Origin: Lingula anatina
Lineage: Eukaryota; Brachiopoda; Lingulata; Lingulida; Lingulidae
NCBI RefSeq assembly: GCF_001039355.2
Contig: NW_019775634.1
Location: 62,001 to 126,000, forward strand
Length of the DNA stretch: 64,000 nt
Direction of reading: 5' to 3'
The notes under the pieces are model-generated. The model made no database searches and was not told where the DNA came from. It saw nothing but the letters and a program-made list of their open reading frames with translations. Position numbers and translations under genes: made by a program. Below, piece after piece: positions 1-12,267 of the stretch (position 1 is the first letter of the stretch; each line of letters opens with the position of its first letter).

Positions 1-611
1 AACTGCAAAAATAAGAATTGTTTAAGTACTAGTAGGCCTTTGACTACGTTGTTTACCAGAGTAAAGGTAGCAATTGATCATAGGAATTAATGTGTGATCT
101 AGGAATTGATCAATTGATCAAAAGTAAGTGCACACCATGGACAGGAATACCTAAGGGTCAAGTAAAATTCAAGGGCATGATGTTATTAAGATACTGGGTG
201 ACGAAGGACAGTGAGAATAAGCGGAAATACAGTGGAATGCTTCTGCTTATTTCTTAGAAGTCTGATTTAATAGATTGTGATTGCACGGATAATACAAGTT
301 ATTTGCCATTTAATTCAAGGAATTAGAAGACCAGATTGCTGTGATTCTGTTTGCAAGATGTGTGAAAAGAAGTGATGATCTGAAGGACCTTTTGAATTGA
401 ATATTTTACACAGTTTCATCGGTGTCTACTTTTGCATATACACTAATGCATGCATACAGATTATTACAAACGGACATACATGCACACACTTGTACTCAAA
501 CACGAACCCTAGTACACATAGACAAACAGACACGCACATGCATACAAACAGCACACTTGAACACTTAAAACGTGCATTGCTGACCCACGCATGCAAACAC
601 ACTGAATTGTG

Positions 612-664
612 CTCACACGCACACGCACACACACACGCACACGCACACACACACATACACGCAC
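612..664. repeat. CA-rich microsatellite
   Basis: An imperfect (CA)n tract interrupted by CG steps. It produces His/Thr-rich frames on one strand and Cys/Val-rich frames on the other, which should not be taken as coding. Confidence 0.9.
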
Positions 665-2515
665 AGAAGGCAATGTTATAAACCATCAGGTTTGTTCTGA
701 AACTCTTCAGTTGAGGGTTATAGTAAGGTTAAAAGAAGCGCTCAGTTTGACCACTGAGTGACCACTAATTAAGTGACATCAGAGGAAGAATGCGTGAGGA
801 AAAGTAGCAGGAGTACGCTGTACCAGCAAAGTGCTAGCTTCAATTTTCCTTTTTGCTTTGTGTTATTGTTGGTTCAGATCTTTGTGCTGTAGACAATTTC
901 TCTTTATTTATTTATTTTTTTTCATTTCATTGCATTTTAAGTATTTTGTTTGAAACATTTAAAAATATTATGTGGGATTTATATGACATTTTGCACAGCA
1001 AGTTGTAACTTTGTGTCAGGTTCTTGAGTTGATAGCAGTGATATTTCCCTTTTTCTTGTTTATTACCCTTATGCAATCCTGGCAGACACTCCTCTTAATT
1101 GTTTTTTTTTTTCTTTTATTTTCTTTGGTACACATCTGCCTTATCAGTAGACAAATTACTTTGACTCTGTCTTTTGTGACATTGGCCGCATTTTAACCTT
1201 GGTGCGTTTTAAGAAAGTTATGTAATCAAAATCTGTGGGAATTGCATCAGGAAAAATCCCAACAAGACATTGGTGGTTTGTAAGGATGAACTTTCAGTGA
1301 CAGGGGATCTTCTTGTTCTTGAATTGTAAAATGACGTGCCAGTTTTATTAGTTTTTTGTCAAGTCTCCAAGGCCCTAGATTGACATACGACGCGGAGACC
1401 TGAAAAAACCCCTGAAAGTAGATTATATTTCTCTCCTTGCCAAAGGCACTAATCAACTGCTTTGAAAACATGGAAGACAATAATGCATAATACATTCCCA
1501 TGTAGATGATTTTTCTAACGGTTTTTGATATTTTTTCTTTATTTTTGTTTTGAACTCTTTGCAATTTATTCAATAAAATCTAAATGGAATCCAAAGACAT
1601 TTCCTTTGGGTGAATAAAATTTTTTCTGTCATAATTTATGTCATTATTGTTTGTTCATTATCTCAGATTTTGATTTTTTTTTTCTAAGAAATATTTATAC
1701 AAGTTTTAAGTACTTCATTGGCTATTCAGTCACAAAAGTCGATTCTAACTTACTTCAGCACAAACATATCTACCATGTCTTTAAAACCTGTTATTCATTT
1801 GATATACAATATCAGTTTATTGTCTTTTAAAGTTCACATGTATCTTAGAGTGTAGCTGCCCGTGTAAAGAAGAAAAGTTTCAGCTTTAAAAATATTTGAT
1901 TCTTATAGAATGAACTTAAATTAAATGCAAATCCTGAACTGTATTGAGACTTATACGGCAAATGTGGAAGTTTATTTTGACACGAATATAGACTTAGAAA
2001 ATTGCTCCCTGTTACTAATCATCAAGGATGATTTCACTGAAATGACATCTCTATTTGTCATACTTAAGTGTCATCTGAACCAGAAAGTTAGCCAGGTAGT
2101 GAACTGTGTAGGACTTTTTCAAACTCCAAGTTTCAGATTTTGTTGGGTAATCTAAATAGAGATTTATCCAACATATACCCAGTCTGTATGGGAGTTTATT
2201 CTGAACACCCTGATTTAGTTACTTGATTTCAAAGGTAATTTCAGATGTACAAGTCACTTTTAACAGGGATGACAGCTATTTCTGGATAAAGGAGAGTTAC
2301 TTACCAGTGTTCTAAAACTCAGGGGTGGGATTAAGTTGGACTGGTTGAGATGTGTGATCTTCAGGGTCCTTGGGGATAATGTCACTTGGGTAGTACATTG
2401 ACTTCAGTGTGTCTTATGTAAAGGGACTCATGGTGCACATTACTGAAAGAGCTAGCTGTAAAACAAAACAAAAAAATAAAATAATAATAATAGTAAGAGA
2501 CCTGTATGGGTTGTG

Positions 2516-2518
2516 CTT

Positions 2519-2549
<31 letters not shown>

Positions 2550-2550
2550 G
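2516..2550. repeat. (GT)n followed by an 18-base G run
   Basis: A short (TG)n tract runs directly into an uninterrupted G run at 2533-2550. Such long G runs recur in the window (10 kb, 31.2 kb, 31.5 kb, 54.6 kb). Confidence 0.9.
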
Positions 2551-3035
2551 TGGGTTTTCTCTTCAAATAGCATACGAAATAATAGACGAAGACACTTGTA
2601 TTATAATATGTAGGGGTCAGGTATACGGGAAAATTCTTGGTTGTCTGGATCTGCGTTTTAAACTAGTTTTGAGAGGGAGAAACGAACTTGAGAAAGGAAG
2701 AAAGCCCCCTCCCCTCTCTCCAGACACCCCAGTAAGAGAGAGGGGGGGGGGCAGTTTCTCCAATCGTCCGCCAATCTCTTTTGACAACATCAGCCTCCCA
2801 TTGATCGATTTTTACCTTTAATATCTGTATGCATAACCGTTTATGGTTTTTCACGATCTCTTACCGGCCATGGTTGTATAAAAAGGTGTTAGATGAGTTA
2901 AGTATTTTAAACTAAGTCTTGTTATTATTTGAACACAGAAAATGCACTGACTTGGTATTTCGATATTTTAATGGGCAAACTGTTTCAGGACGTCGGCCCA
3001 TACTTCAAGTCACAATATATATATATNATATTAAA

Positions 3036-3089
3036 GAAAGATATTGGACATAAAGATGACTTGAAAGATATTGGACATAAAGATGACTT
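3036..3089. repeat. Tandem duplication, 27 bp x 2
   Basis: Two identical adjacent 27-base units, beginning GAAAGATATTGGACATAAAG, start nine bases after the unresolved base at 3027. A diverged third relative lies near 3155-3182. Confidence 0.85.
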
Positions 3090-4932
3090 TTTTTCTAAGT
3101 AAAAAATATTTATTTGATTCAAATATAGCAGAATAACAAATTATGTGTTAATTAAGAAAGATTATAGACATAATGATCACTTCTTCTCTAAGAAAACATT
3201 TAGGGTTAAACCCCATATACCGGTAGCAGTGTCAGAAATTCAGTATCTACCATCTGTTTGTTAAAACTATTTTGCATTTTTAAAGGGAACTTAAATTTTT
3301 GTTACATAAAGACACAGCAATTTTTTTTGTCTGAAATAATTTGAAAAGTGATTGTTATGATCCATTGGAGATCAAAACTCAGAAATGCAAATATAAATCT
3401 GACATGTTTTAGTAAATTCTTTTATGTTTTCCTCATTTTGCTTCATGTAAGAGTAAGTTTTTTCAAGGGGGTTATGAATTTATATTAATATGACGTACCC
3501 TTCTGTCTACATGCAAAACAGGGATACTTGAACAAAAGTGCAAAATTCTGTATATGATTGCTGTGTCATGGTATAAGTTACATGATTCATCAGCTGCACC
3601 TGACCTGCACATGACCTGTGACCTGTCTTTGACCTCATTGTCTCTCTCTCTTTCTTCAGTTTCTAAAATTTTCCCTCTAATGTGCTAGCTAGTCAAAGGG
3701 AAACATCACAATAGCTTCCTCAGGAATTACTTGTTTTAATCACCAGTTGACCTATACCTGTGACCTTTGGTTGACCTCATTATTGTTTGAATTTGCAAAG
3801 ATCTTGGATCCAGACAATGTTTCACTCAAACAAAAAAGGTCACAATAGCTAAGTGATTGAATAATTTTTTAAAGGGACCTTTTTGTGAACTTTTGTTATT
3901 ATTATTGTCATTTCTTCATTTTATGCTATTGTCCAGTCCAGCTGCCATGAATGGACATTTATAGTTTTGTTTGACCGCCAGATGACCACATTGTCTCCTT
4001 TATTTATTTATTTATTTATTTTTTACAAGAAAGTCAGCTTCATCTCTTCATCTCTAAAAAAAAGTTATAAGGGTTTTTTGCGGATTCATTTTATACAGCT
4101 TTATAAAAGCAGATAATGTCTAGATTAAGATAATATGATTTTTTTATGTTCAGAAAAAAACTTTAAAGCCATTCCCAACACAGATTAATATCCAAAAGTG
4201 CTGATATATGGAATTTCTTTAATTTCTTTTTCCTCTCTGTCTGTTATATTTGACAAGAAAAAAAAATTGAAATTAACCCCTGTATGCTGAAGTTCGGTCA
4301 GAAAGTCACCTTTCTTGTAATCTTAGAGTCTTTTGTGAGACTGCAAACACACTTATAAATCATCTGGAAATATATAAATTGAGTTCTGAGATATTTAGGG
4401 TACTTCAGGCCTGGTGCTTACAGGGCATTGACCTGAAATTGGCCAGGCTATTTAAAGAAAATGGCTGGGAGAAGTATTTTTGAAAAGCTTTTTAAAGGGG
4501 GTCTTATAATTGTGAGGGAATTATTTTTTTTATTGAAATATGACAATATTAAGTTAATATAATCTGTTTTCTGAATTTTAAAGCAATAACTTTTTATTTA
4601 AATGCTGAAGTGTTTATTGGTGACCAGATAGTGCAGATGTACTTTTTGTACCTTTGGTGCATTCGCGAATCAGATGGTATTACCTGGATACCAGCTTTGT
4701 ACTCACCAATTCAATTGCAATATGCACAATTAAGCAAGTTTCATTTAGAAGCACTACTATAAGTTGGGTGGATCAGGCCCATAGAAAATCTTGCCCTGAT
4801 ATGTTTCAGTGTGTGGAATGATGGACATATTACATAACTGTATATCTTTTACGACTAAGCTAAAAATTTGCAAAGAACAAGATGGAGATTATTTCTTACC
4901 ATTACTATTTGTTTGTATTTAGGGCAAATAAA

Positions 4933-4935
<3 letters not shown>

Positions 4936-4969
<34 letters not shown>
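4936..4969. repeat. (CT)n microsatellite
   Basis: An uninterrupted CT dinucleotide tract of about 17 units. Confidence 0.95.
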
Positions 4970-4971
<2 letters not shown>

Positions 4972-5270
4972 AAGTTTTACTTATGTCTGTGGACTATTCA
5001 TTGTTCAAATTGCTCTTGGAAACTACGGGAGAATTTCTAATTAATTTTATTTGAAGTCATGCTTTAAACATCTGAAGACAAGTGGTTAGAGGTTATACCT
5101 TGTTGTGACTTTGATATTTGAATTTGATATTTATTATTTTCTTTTATAGTAGTTATAAGGTAAATATATATTTTTTAAATCAAAGTCAAAAACTTCCAGC
5201 AACTTTTCAAAACAAACAATTTTCCACAAACAATACCGGCAATACATACTGCATTTTGGGTCCAGATCAG

Positions 5271-5447
5271 AGCTTGGTTTACATTTTAAATAAGGTTGGA
5301 CTTCATAAATGAAAATTATCAAACACAAGCCGAAATATTTTGTACATCAGTCTGATGAAGGCCTTCGCCCAGGTTGGCCGTAAGCTAACAGTACGAAAAT
5401 ATTTCGGCTTGTGTTTGATAATTTTCATTTATGATCCAACTACCAAG
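5271..5447. mobile_element. Foldback (snap-back) inverted repeat
   Basis: A 38-base arm at 5304-5341 is the exact reverse complement of 5396-5433. With a one-base indel the pairing extends inward to GTAC on each side. Outward, weaker pairing reaches AGCTTGG (left) and CCAAGCT (right). The loop of about 45 bases contains CTGATGA, then GGCC...GGCC and GTAA. The near-perfect arms suggest a recent insertion or selection for the hairpin. I see no target duplication. It could be a foldback transposon, or a retroelement end inserted as an inverted dimer. Confidence 0.75.
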
Positions 5448-8400
5448 CTAATGAACATTTTTGCTCAAGGTTGAACTTTTCGAACATGCAGGTATAAATT
5501 CGCTCTAAACACTATGGTTAGTTAGTTAAATTGCCTGCATTATGTCTGGTCACTACAACATAACAACATAAATGAATTGCACTCTCTTAATGCCCGCATG
5601 TTGTAGTAAATTTCATTTGTATTAAAGAAACGGGTGGAGCTTTAAATATTTAGTGAAGGTATACTTTTTCTCATGCTGCCCGATTTATTTTTCCAACAAG
5701 TCATAAGTTGACTCGCCAAATGTAAGGTAATGATGGATAGTCTGCTTAATGAAGCCAGCATATGTATTGTGATAAGAAGCGTGGCTGGTTTTAATGTCCA
5801 CAACTAACCAGAAAGGAAACAGCTGAGTTGGAAGACCAGCATATTAAGCTATCATGAAATTCATAAGGAAGGGTCACACTTCATTGTCCTCTGATGCCTT
5901 TGTAATTTTTCATGCTGACACAGAATGTATTTTTTTAATCTTTTATTGAAGGTTGAATGTTTAGTTTTCTTTTGAGTGAAACATTTGTTTGGAATAAATG
6001 CTACTCTGTCTAAATTGCCTTCTTTTATTTTGTTATTTTATTTATTTATTTATTTTATCATATATTTTCTTTTTTATGAGTTGAACCCTTATTGAACAAC
6101 ATGCACCTTTGGTTGTTTTGATTCTTTGTGATTTTTTAACTTGTCTTCCAGAGTGAAAATATTATTCTCAAAATGCAGGGACATATATTAAATTAAATGC
6201 TGTAAGTCATTAAAATGGTCAGTTAAAGACTGAAGGATACGATGATTATTGCTATATCAACATTGGCCTTGAACTGCTTGTTTTGCTCTTGAAAGTTTCA
6301 TCATCATCATCATTATAAAGGAGATAAATGACAACATTTAAGTAATTTATCTCAATTCCAATGCTGATTCAGGAGCAGATGTGCGCTGAGATTTTTTTCT
6401 TACTTTTTTTTTTTCACAATTAATATAACAGAAATAGAACCTTTATCAGGATTTGAAATGTTGACCAATTGCTGAAAAGCAGTTTTGCTGCAGAAAACAA
6501 TGAAAAAATAAAGTATATAGAAATTTTTTTCATCGATTTGGATTTGTAAGCCATTGGGTAAAACAGTAGCTGTGACCCCCTGACCTTGCTGCCACCTGGA
6601 TGAACTCCTGGTCCTGGAGTTCTCTGCTGGTCAGGGGTCAGCCACGGACACTGCAAAGTGATGGATACGATCATTTTCTCATTTCTAAGGGCTGTGTCTT
6701 ACAACAGCTCATGCCTTTTAGTAACTATTGACCACATTATTTCTTCTGAATCAGCTGTTTTTTTTTTCTTTTTTCATAGTCAATAATGCCTGACGAATAT
6801 TGTTTTATATTCCTTTTAGTTTCATTATGCTTATAATATGCTTCTGAAATGAGTGAATTTATTTTTCAAGTGCAGCGTTTTTAGTTTGCAGTTGGAATGC
6901 TACAATTATTTCCTTGAAATAAAATTTTCAAGAATCTTTAAGATTGACTTGTTGCAGTGATCCTGCATGGATATGTATTATTTTATATATAAAGAAAATT
7001 TAGTTTATTATCCATTGTCACAAACATTATATCACAACAGTACAAATTTTTTTTTCGGGCAATTAATTTTCTGTGCATGTTGCCATACTAGGTCATGCCT
7101 GGTAATTGGATAAAAGAGATCAGATTGCAGTCACCAAGAGTCCAGTACCTGGCTTGAACTCCTAGTCCCCATCTTTTTCTGGATTATTATTTGTGTCATT
7201 AATTTTGCCTTAACTACATTCTCATAGAATTTTCTGAACCTTGATGCAGCTTGAGAATGCATTGCTTTATTTTCGTGCACAAAGCCTTCTTGCTGTAAGA
7301 TGCAGAATATTGCAGTTGTTTTTGAGGATTTATTTTTCTTTTTTGTAATACATAGATTATAAGCCTGTGTATTTCATAAATTTGCTTTAAGATGCTAAAT
7401 GAAAATTTACAGTTTATCTTTTTATAGATGTTCACATTCAACAAAACCTATTGCAAGTCAGCAGTTCCCATCAGCTTCTTCAAGAGGGTACAATCTATCT
7501 TGTAATCGTATCCAAACTTTCACTTTTCTTTTGATTGAACTTTTTGATAGTCCTTATTTCTTGGTTATAATGTATCATTATGTAATCACTTTATTGGTTA
7601 TCATTGTCTGATAAAATTGACTTCTTTGACTGAGAATTCTAAATATTATGATCTCAATCATGATTATTTTCATTGCTTTTTTAAAAGGTGGGGAGGGATT
7701 ACATCTTGCACTGAAGGAAAATAAAATGCCTTGCAATTTTAATTTTTTTTTCTTTCTTTCTTTAGAAGAGGGCATATTGATAGCAGTATTTAGTAAAGAT
7801 CGGAACCTTTCCTTACTCCAATATTTAACTCGTAATTGTCATGCTGTTTTAGTCATGTCAGGGAAAATATTCTGTAGCTTGTATTCCAGTTTTTTTCCCT
7901 GTAACCAGACCCCAATAAAACATATCAAATACAGGTCATTATTATTTGATGAAGTGATATACAGGTATAATAACAATTTTTTTTCTTTTCTTCTTGTGAT
8001 TGACTGATGCAGTGGTTTCCAAATTATATACTTTAAAGGGCTCTTATCGCCAGCTTTCGTAAAAGCTGTAACTGATGTTCTTATTGTTGTTTGACCGATT
8101 ATGAAAAGAGCTGACAGGGTTGTTGGGAGGTCATAGAGTCTGATGGAGCAGCCACCTATAGGTCCAATTTAAAGCTGCGGAAATTGGCACCATTTAATTT
8201 GCCACATTTAGGCAATTTATTTCGCACTTGCACTTTTGCTCTGGAGAGATGGATAATTTGTATAATATCTTCCTTTCAAAGGGTTCTACGTTTTATCACT
8301 GGACTGCTGAAAGCCTTAGAGGCTTCAAGCTTAAGCATTTACAAATACCTGATGTGCGTAGCTTTTGATGTAATGTGGTTGTCATAGTTCTGACTAGCCA

Positions 8401-9758
8401 TATGTGATGTGTTGACTTTTTAAAATTAAATTTTATCTTAATTAAGGATTGACTATTCACTTTTGCTTAACTTTATTTAAAGGTACAAAAAAGCAGACAT
8501 GACAGTGAAAACAATAAATATATAGGAAATGTTTGAGTGAAAAAAATGCAATCCACTTGCAACTTATGAACTGTATCTGAGGTGCTTTTTCCAAAATCAG
8601 ATTGTGTAAATGTTTTTCCCCATTAAAATTTGACACTTGACTGCATTTTATTTCAATACATAAGTGATGGATTTGTGCCGTATAATTGCTGACTCTTGCC
8701 TTGAGGGACAAACAGTGCTTGTATCCTGACTTTGTGCTTGGAAAAACTTAAATGACCTGGTCATAAAAATATCACTGTGGTAATAACTATATGGCAAGAT
8801 GATCTTCTCAATATTTGAAATTGGTGAAATTTAAATAAACAAGCTCACAGTTTATTGGGATGGCATGTTTTCTTACTCTAATGTAAAAATAAATATTACC
8901 TTAAAAATCTGGAAAATTAATGTTATTTGGACTTTTGAAATAAGTGTTAAGATTTGAATGATTCAGAGTTCATTTGAGTTAAATTAATTTGCAGGTGACT
9001 TCTAATGATGGCCTGCCCTCCAAGTGACGGAAGTTTCATAAGTATCCCCCTTTGAGAAAAAAAAACCACTAAAAGAAAAACGATCCCAGGTCAGGTGCAC
9101 AAGTGCTTGTATTTAGCCCTGCCCTTAAATTTTATTTGCACACCCGACAAGTTGTCCGGTCATTTCCAGTATAATGACCACCATGAAGAATGGCCAAGCA
9201 GTGCCCTCTAAAATGTGATTAAGAAAATTGGGGTTTCTTGTTGACTATCAGCGTGAGACGGTGTTGCAATTCTTTTGTATTTGTAGAATTTTCTTTAAAC
9301 AAATACTTTAAATCAACTTTGGTTTCTTCTTAACTATGTTGATTTTAAATTGGAACTGTTCGTGTCACATTCTGCTTTCCAGTTAAATTTTCTCATGTCA
9401 CTTGCAAATCCCAACATAAATCCCAAAAGCATTTAATACCTATATTTATTTTAAAGAAAGAAAAGAAGTAGATCTGCTCTAAAGTGGCATTTTTATGTGA
9501 AGTGAAAATGTGTGGAATGCTTGGAACTATTAGAGGAGAAAGTGGCCACAAAAAAACATTTTTAGGAATTACTTCACTGTTTTCTGTGGATGGATGGTCT
9601 GTCAGCACTTGAAAATATTTTAGGATGGGAGGAAAATGTATTCTCTTTTAACTCTTTTATTCCATTTAAGAAAACAATGAGTATGCCCCATTTATCTAAT
9701 AAAAACATGACAGAATATGGAGCATACTAATATTTCTATTTGCAAGGAATTATTTCAG

Positions 9759-9875
9759 AAACTTTTAGACTTAATGATTTGTATAAAAAAAATGCCATTG
9801 CTAGACCTTTTTATGAGGTACGGTCAATTTGAAATAAACTTGATGTCTTATGGTCAGTTTGGAACTGTGGCACAG
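9759..9875 (+). CDS. Candidate internal exon (unrecognised, low support)
   Basis: The 117-base interval follows an acceptor (branch-point-like TACTAAT, then T-rich sequence to TTTCAG) and ends GCACAG|GTAAGG, a good donor. Only one frame is open; it gives 39 residues in phase 0-0, ending YGQFGTVAQ and containing two YGQF motifs. It can join in phase to the candidate exon at 16293. No family is recognised, and an open frame of this length occurs by chance in a window this size. Confidence 0.2.
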
Positions 9876-9996
9876 GTAAGGGGATTTGTCAGGATCTAAG
9901 TATTAATAATAGCATTATGTCATTCTCTAAGCGTGTACTCAGCACCTTGAATCTCTTAAAATTAAAAGAATTGTTAGCTGTTGCTGTAGGGCGATT

Positions 9997-10035
9997 TGTG
10001 TGTGTGTGTGTGTGTGTGTGTGGGAGGGGGGGGGG
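9997..10035. repeat. (GT)n followed by G-rich tract
   Basis: About 12 GT units, followed by a G-rich segment. Confidence 0.9.
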
Positions 10036-11040
10036 CAGAGACTGGCTGGGGCAAAGGGGAACATTCTGATCTTTGTAAAGGGTGATTCAGCCACACTTAC
10101 TGCATTTAAAGAAAAGGTCATCAACTTAAAAGGTGGGTCAGTCACCTACTAGATGTTTTTTAAAGGGTAGGTAGGCCAAAAATATGTTCAGGGGGCATGC
10201 TGGGCATTTCTGCCCTTTCTTACAAGCTGACCGTCATGCTACTGGCTTTGGTATGGGAAAAACATGTTTTTAAGGACATTTTCTAGTAGAAAACCTGGTG
10301 ATGTCTTTTCCATATTGAATAGCTTGGACCACCCATTTTTAGACTGTGATATTATTGGCAGTGCAAATGCATAGCCTAAATGGTCAAGATATTTTTGTCA
10401 TTTTCTGTGACTTGGTTGATGTTTTGTATCTTTATTTTTTTCTTTTGTGATAGGTGCCTTTGTAAATTAAAAAAAAAAAGAAATTGAGGTATGATTTTCA
10501 TAAAAATGATGCAGTTGTGCTCATGTTTCTTTTGTTCCCTGCAGGAAAAGAACATTAGCATGGAAAGGACACAGTAAGAGAGGAGAACAAAGAAAGAAAA
10601 GGTGACAGAAATAAATAAGAAAGGATACAAAGAAAACGAAGTCAAAGTAGCAAATTATTTTAAGACATAAAGGAAAAGCAAACCATTTTTTTAAATGAGT
10701 GAAGAACATTAGTCAAAAGGGTTTTTAGATTTAGGAACTTCAAGAAACTATCGTTTTAATTATTTTTAAAGAAATGTACCACCAACTACATACTATATTT
10801 GTGTTGGTATGCTACCACTATGGGATAAACCTCATTTAGCTTATCATTAAAGGAGAGACAAGTTAGATTATTGTGTTTACCAGTTTCTGTGCCGCGGGCT
10901 TCACCTGACATGACCATGTGTGATATAATACCTCTATGTTACATCAATCACACACCTGATAACACATAGGTAACCTAACTGTAGGTGTTGACTTAAGAAT
11001 CGGGGACCTGTTTCAAAAAATTAAAAAAAAAATAATGATA

Positions 11041-11064
11041 AAATAATAATAATAATAATAATAA
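11041..11064. repeat. (AAT)n microsatellite
   Basis: A short trinucleotide tract of about eight units. Confidence 0.9.
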
Positions 11065-11940
11065 ATCCCAAAATTGGCCTAATTTTAAAGTTTTGAACCA
11101 ATTTTTGTCTATTTTTCCTTAAGATAAATCAATAAAATGCTCTGTTGAAGAAGAAAAAAATGTGTATGGCTTTGGAACAAACCCATAACTGCATGATGTT
11201 TCAGCTCAAACCCACTATAAGTGGACAATTGAATTATTCTTGAACTGATTAACACCAAATGTGTGGTCTAAAATTCAGACCAATTTTTTGGGCTTCTGTT
11301 CCTTTGGGAAGCAGGCCCCATGCAGTGATATGCAATTTGAGATATTTGTGAAATATAAGTTTTGCGATTGAAAATGTAAGATTAAGAACATATATATTAA
11401 TCAGCATGTTCAAAAAAAATCTAACTTAAATATTTTTTATCTCTTGGGATAATTGACATTTAAATGGTATATGATTTTCTAAGGTGCAGTTGTTCAGTCT
11501 TGGGCTTCAGCACCAGCATACAGTACAAAGGCTCATGCATAATTTTAGAATTTTGTATTCTGAGAAACAGAGCCTCCATGAAATGCATATATATTCAACA
11601 GAAAAGGCATGTCAAAACCAAGAAACATGTTTTCTAATTAATAAAATTAACAACAGGGAATACAGGCACGGGTCAATTTAGGACACATGATGAGTGTAAA
11701 GTGTGTTTATAGTGACAGCAGATATCCTTGATAAGTCTAAGGACAATGTGTTTCTTACAAAATAGTGTGCCGTTCTTGATGGGGAAGCCTGCAGTTTCAA
11801 AGGTGCAGTCCTTTTTTTATGAAAAAGTGCATCTTTTACCATGAAATCTCTGTGTACTAATCAATATTCATCCAGAGTGGACCTTTTTTAATGGTAAAAA
11901 ACTGTGAAAAGTGGTGAGCGCACTGAAAATGGAACCTACT

Positions 11941-12107
11941 CAAGGGCGGATCCAGATATATATTCTGACAGTCTTCCAAATTATCTTTGTTGATCTATCC
12001 TCCATTTCTGACCGTCTTTCGACAGAAAAATTTGATACCCGTCAATGTAAACTTGAAAATCTGACCGTCTTCCGGAAGACCCAGAAGGCAGCCTAAATCC
12101 GCCCCTG
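11941..12107. mobile_element. Short TIR element, copy 1 (5-bp TSD CTACT)
   Basis: A 167-bp element that starts CAAGGGCGGATCC and ends GGATTTAGGC...-type in reverse complement (plus strand end ATCCGCCCCTG). It is about 90% identical to the copies at 40802 and 53948. It is flanked by perfect 5-bp direct repeats CTACT at 11936-11940 and 12108-12112. Inside are three GACNGTCTTCC motifs and the palindrome GTCTTCCGGAAGAC. The first TIR bases are mutated (CAAGGG for CAGGGG). There is no coding capacity, so it is non-autonomous. The TIR is hAT-like, but the target duplication is 5 bp, not the usual 8. Confidence 0.9.
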
Positions 12108-12167
12108 CTACTTCCCATCTATTTCACCACAACTCACCACCCCACCCTACCTTGGCTGCAGGCCTGG

Positions 12168-12267
12168 AGGGGGTTAGAGACAGTGTATGGTAGGGTGAGG
12201 TTAGAAAGGGTGGTGAGAGGGGGTTAGAGACAGTGTATGGTAGGGTAAGGTTAGAAAGGGTGATGGG
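12168..12267. repeat. Tandem duplication, 50 bp x 2
   Basis: Two 50-bp G-rich units with a few mismatches. The upstream sequence CTCACCACCCCACCCTACC (12133-12151) is partly complementary to the units, so the region could form a hairpin. Confidence 0.8.

Larger units (their letters stand above)
1..9758. other. Non-coding AT-rich stretch
   Basis: No convincing gene is visible. The open frames here are short, rich in Lys, Phe, Ile or Cys, and match no family I recognise. The stretch holds microsatellites, a 27-bp tandem duplication, a foldback element near 5.3 kb and one weak exon candidate at 7428-7487 (acceptor tract ending TTTTTATAG, poor donor GGGTACAA, open in all three frames). There is a single unresolved base at 3027, inside an AT run. 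It could be intergenic or the start of a long intron. Confidence 0.6.

Noticed and set aside
397-686. His/Thr-rich and Cys/Val-rich frames
   Set aside because: They are produced by the CA-rich microsatellite.
7428-7487. 60-nt exon after a T-rich acceptor
   Set aside because: The donor (GGGTACAA) is poor and all three frames are open, so phase gives no support.
10545-10573. 29-nt exon with an excellent acceptor and fair donor
   Set aside because: Its open frames do not join in phase to the candidate exon at 16293. There is no coding pattern, and the downstream sequence is purine-rich low-complexity DNA.
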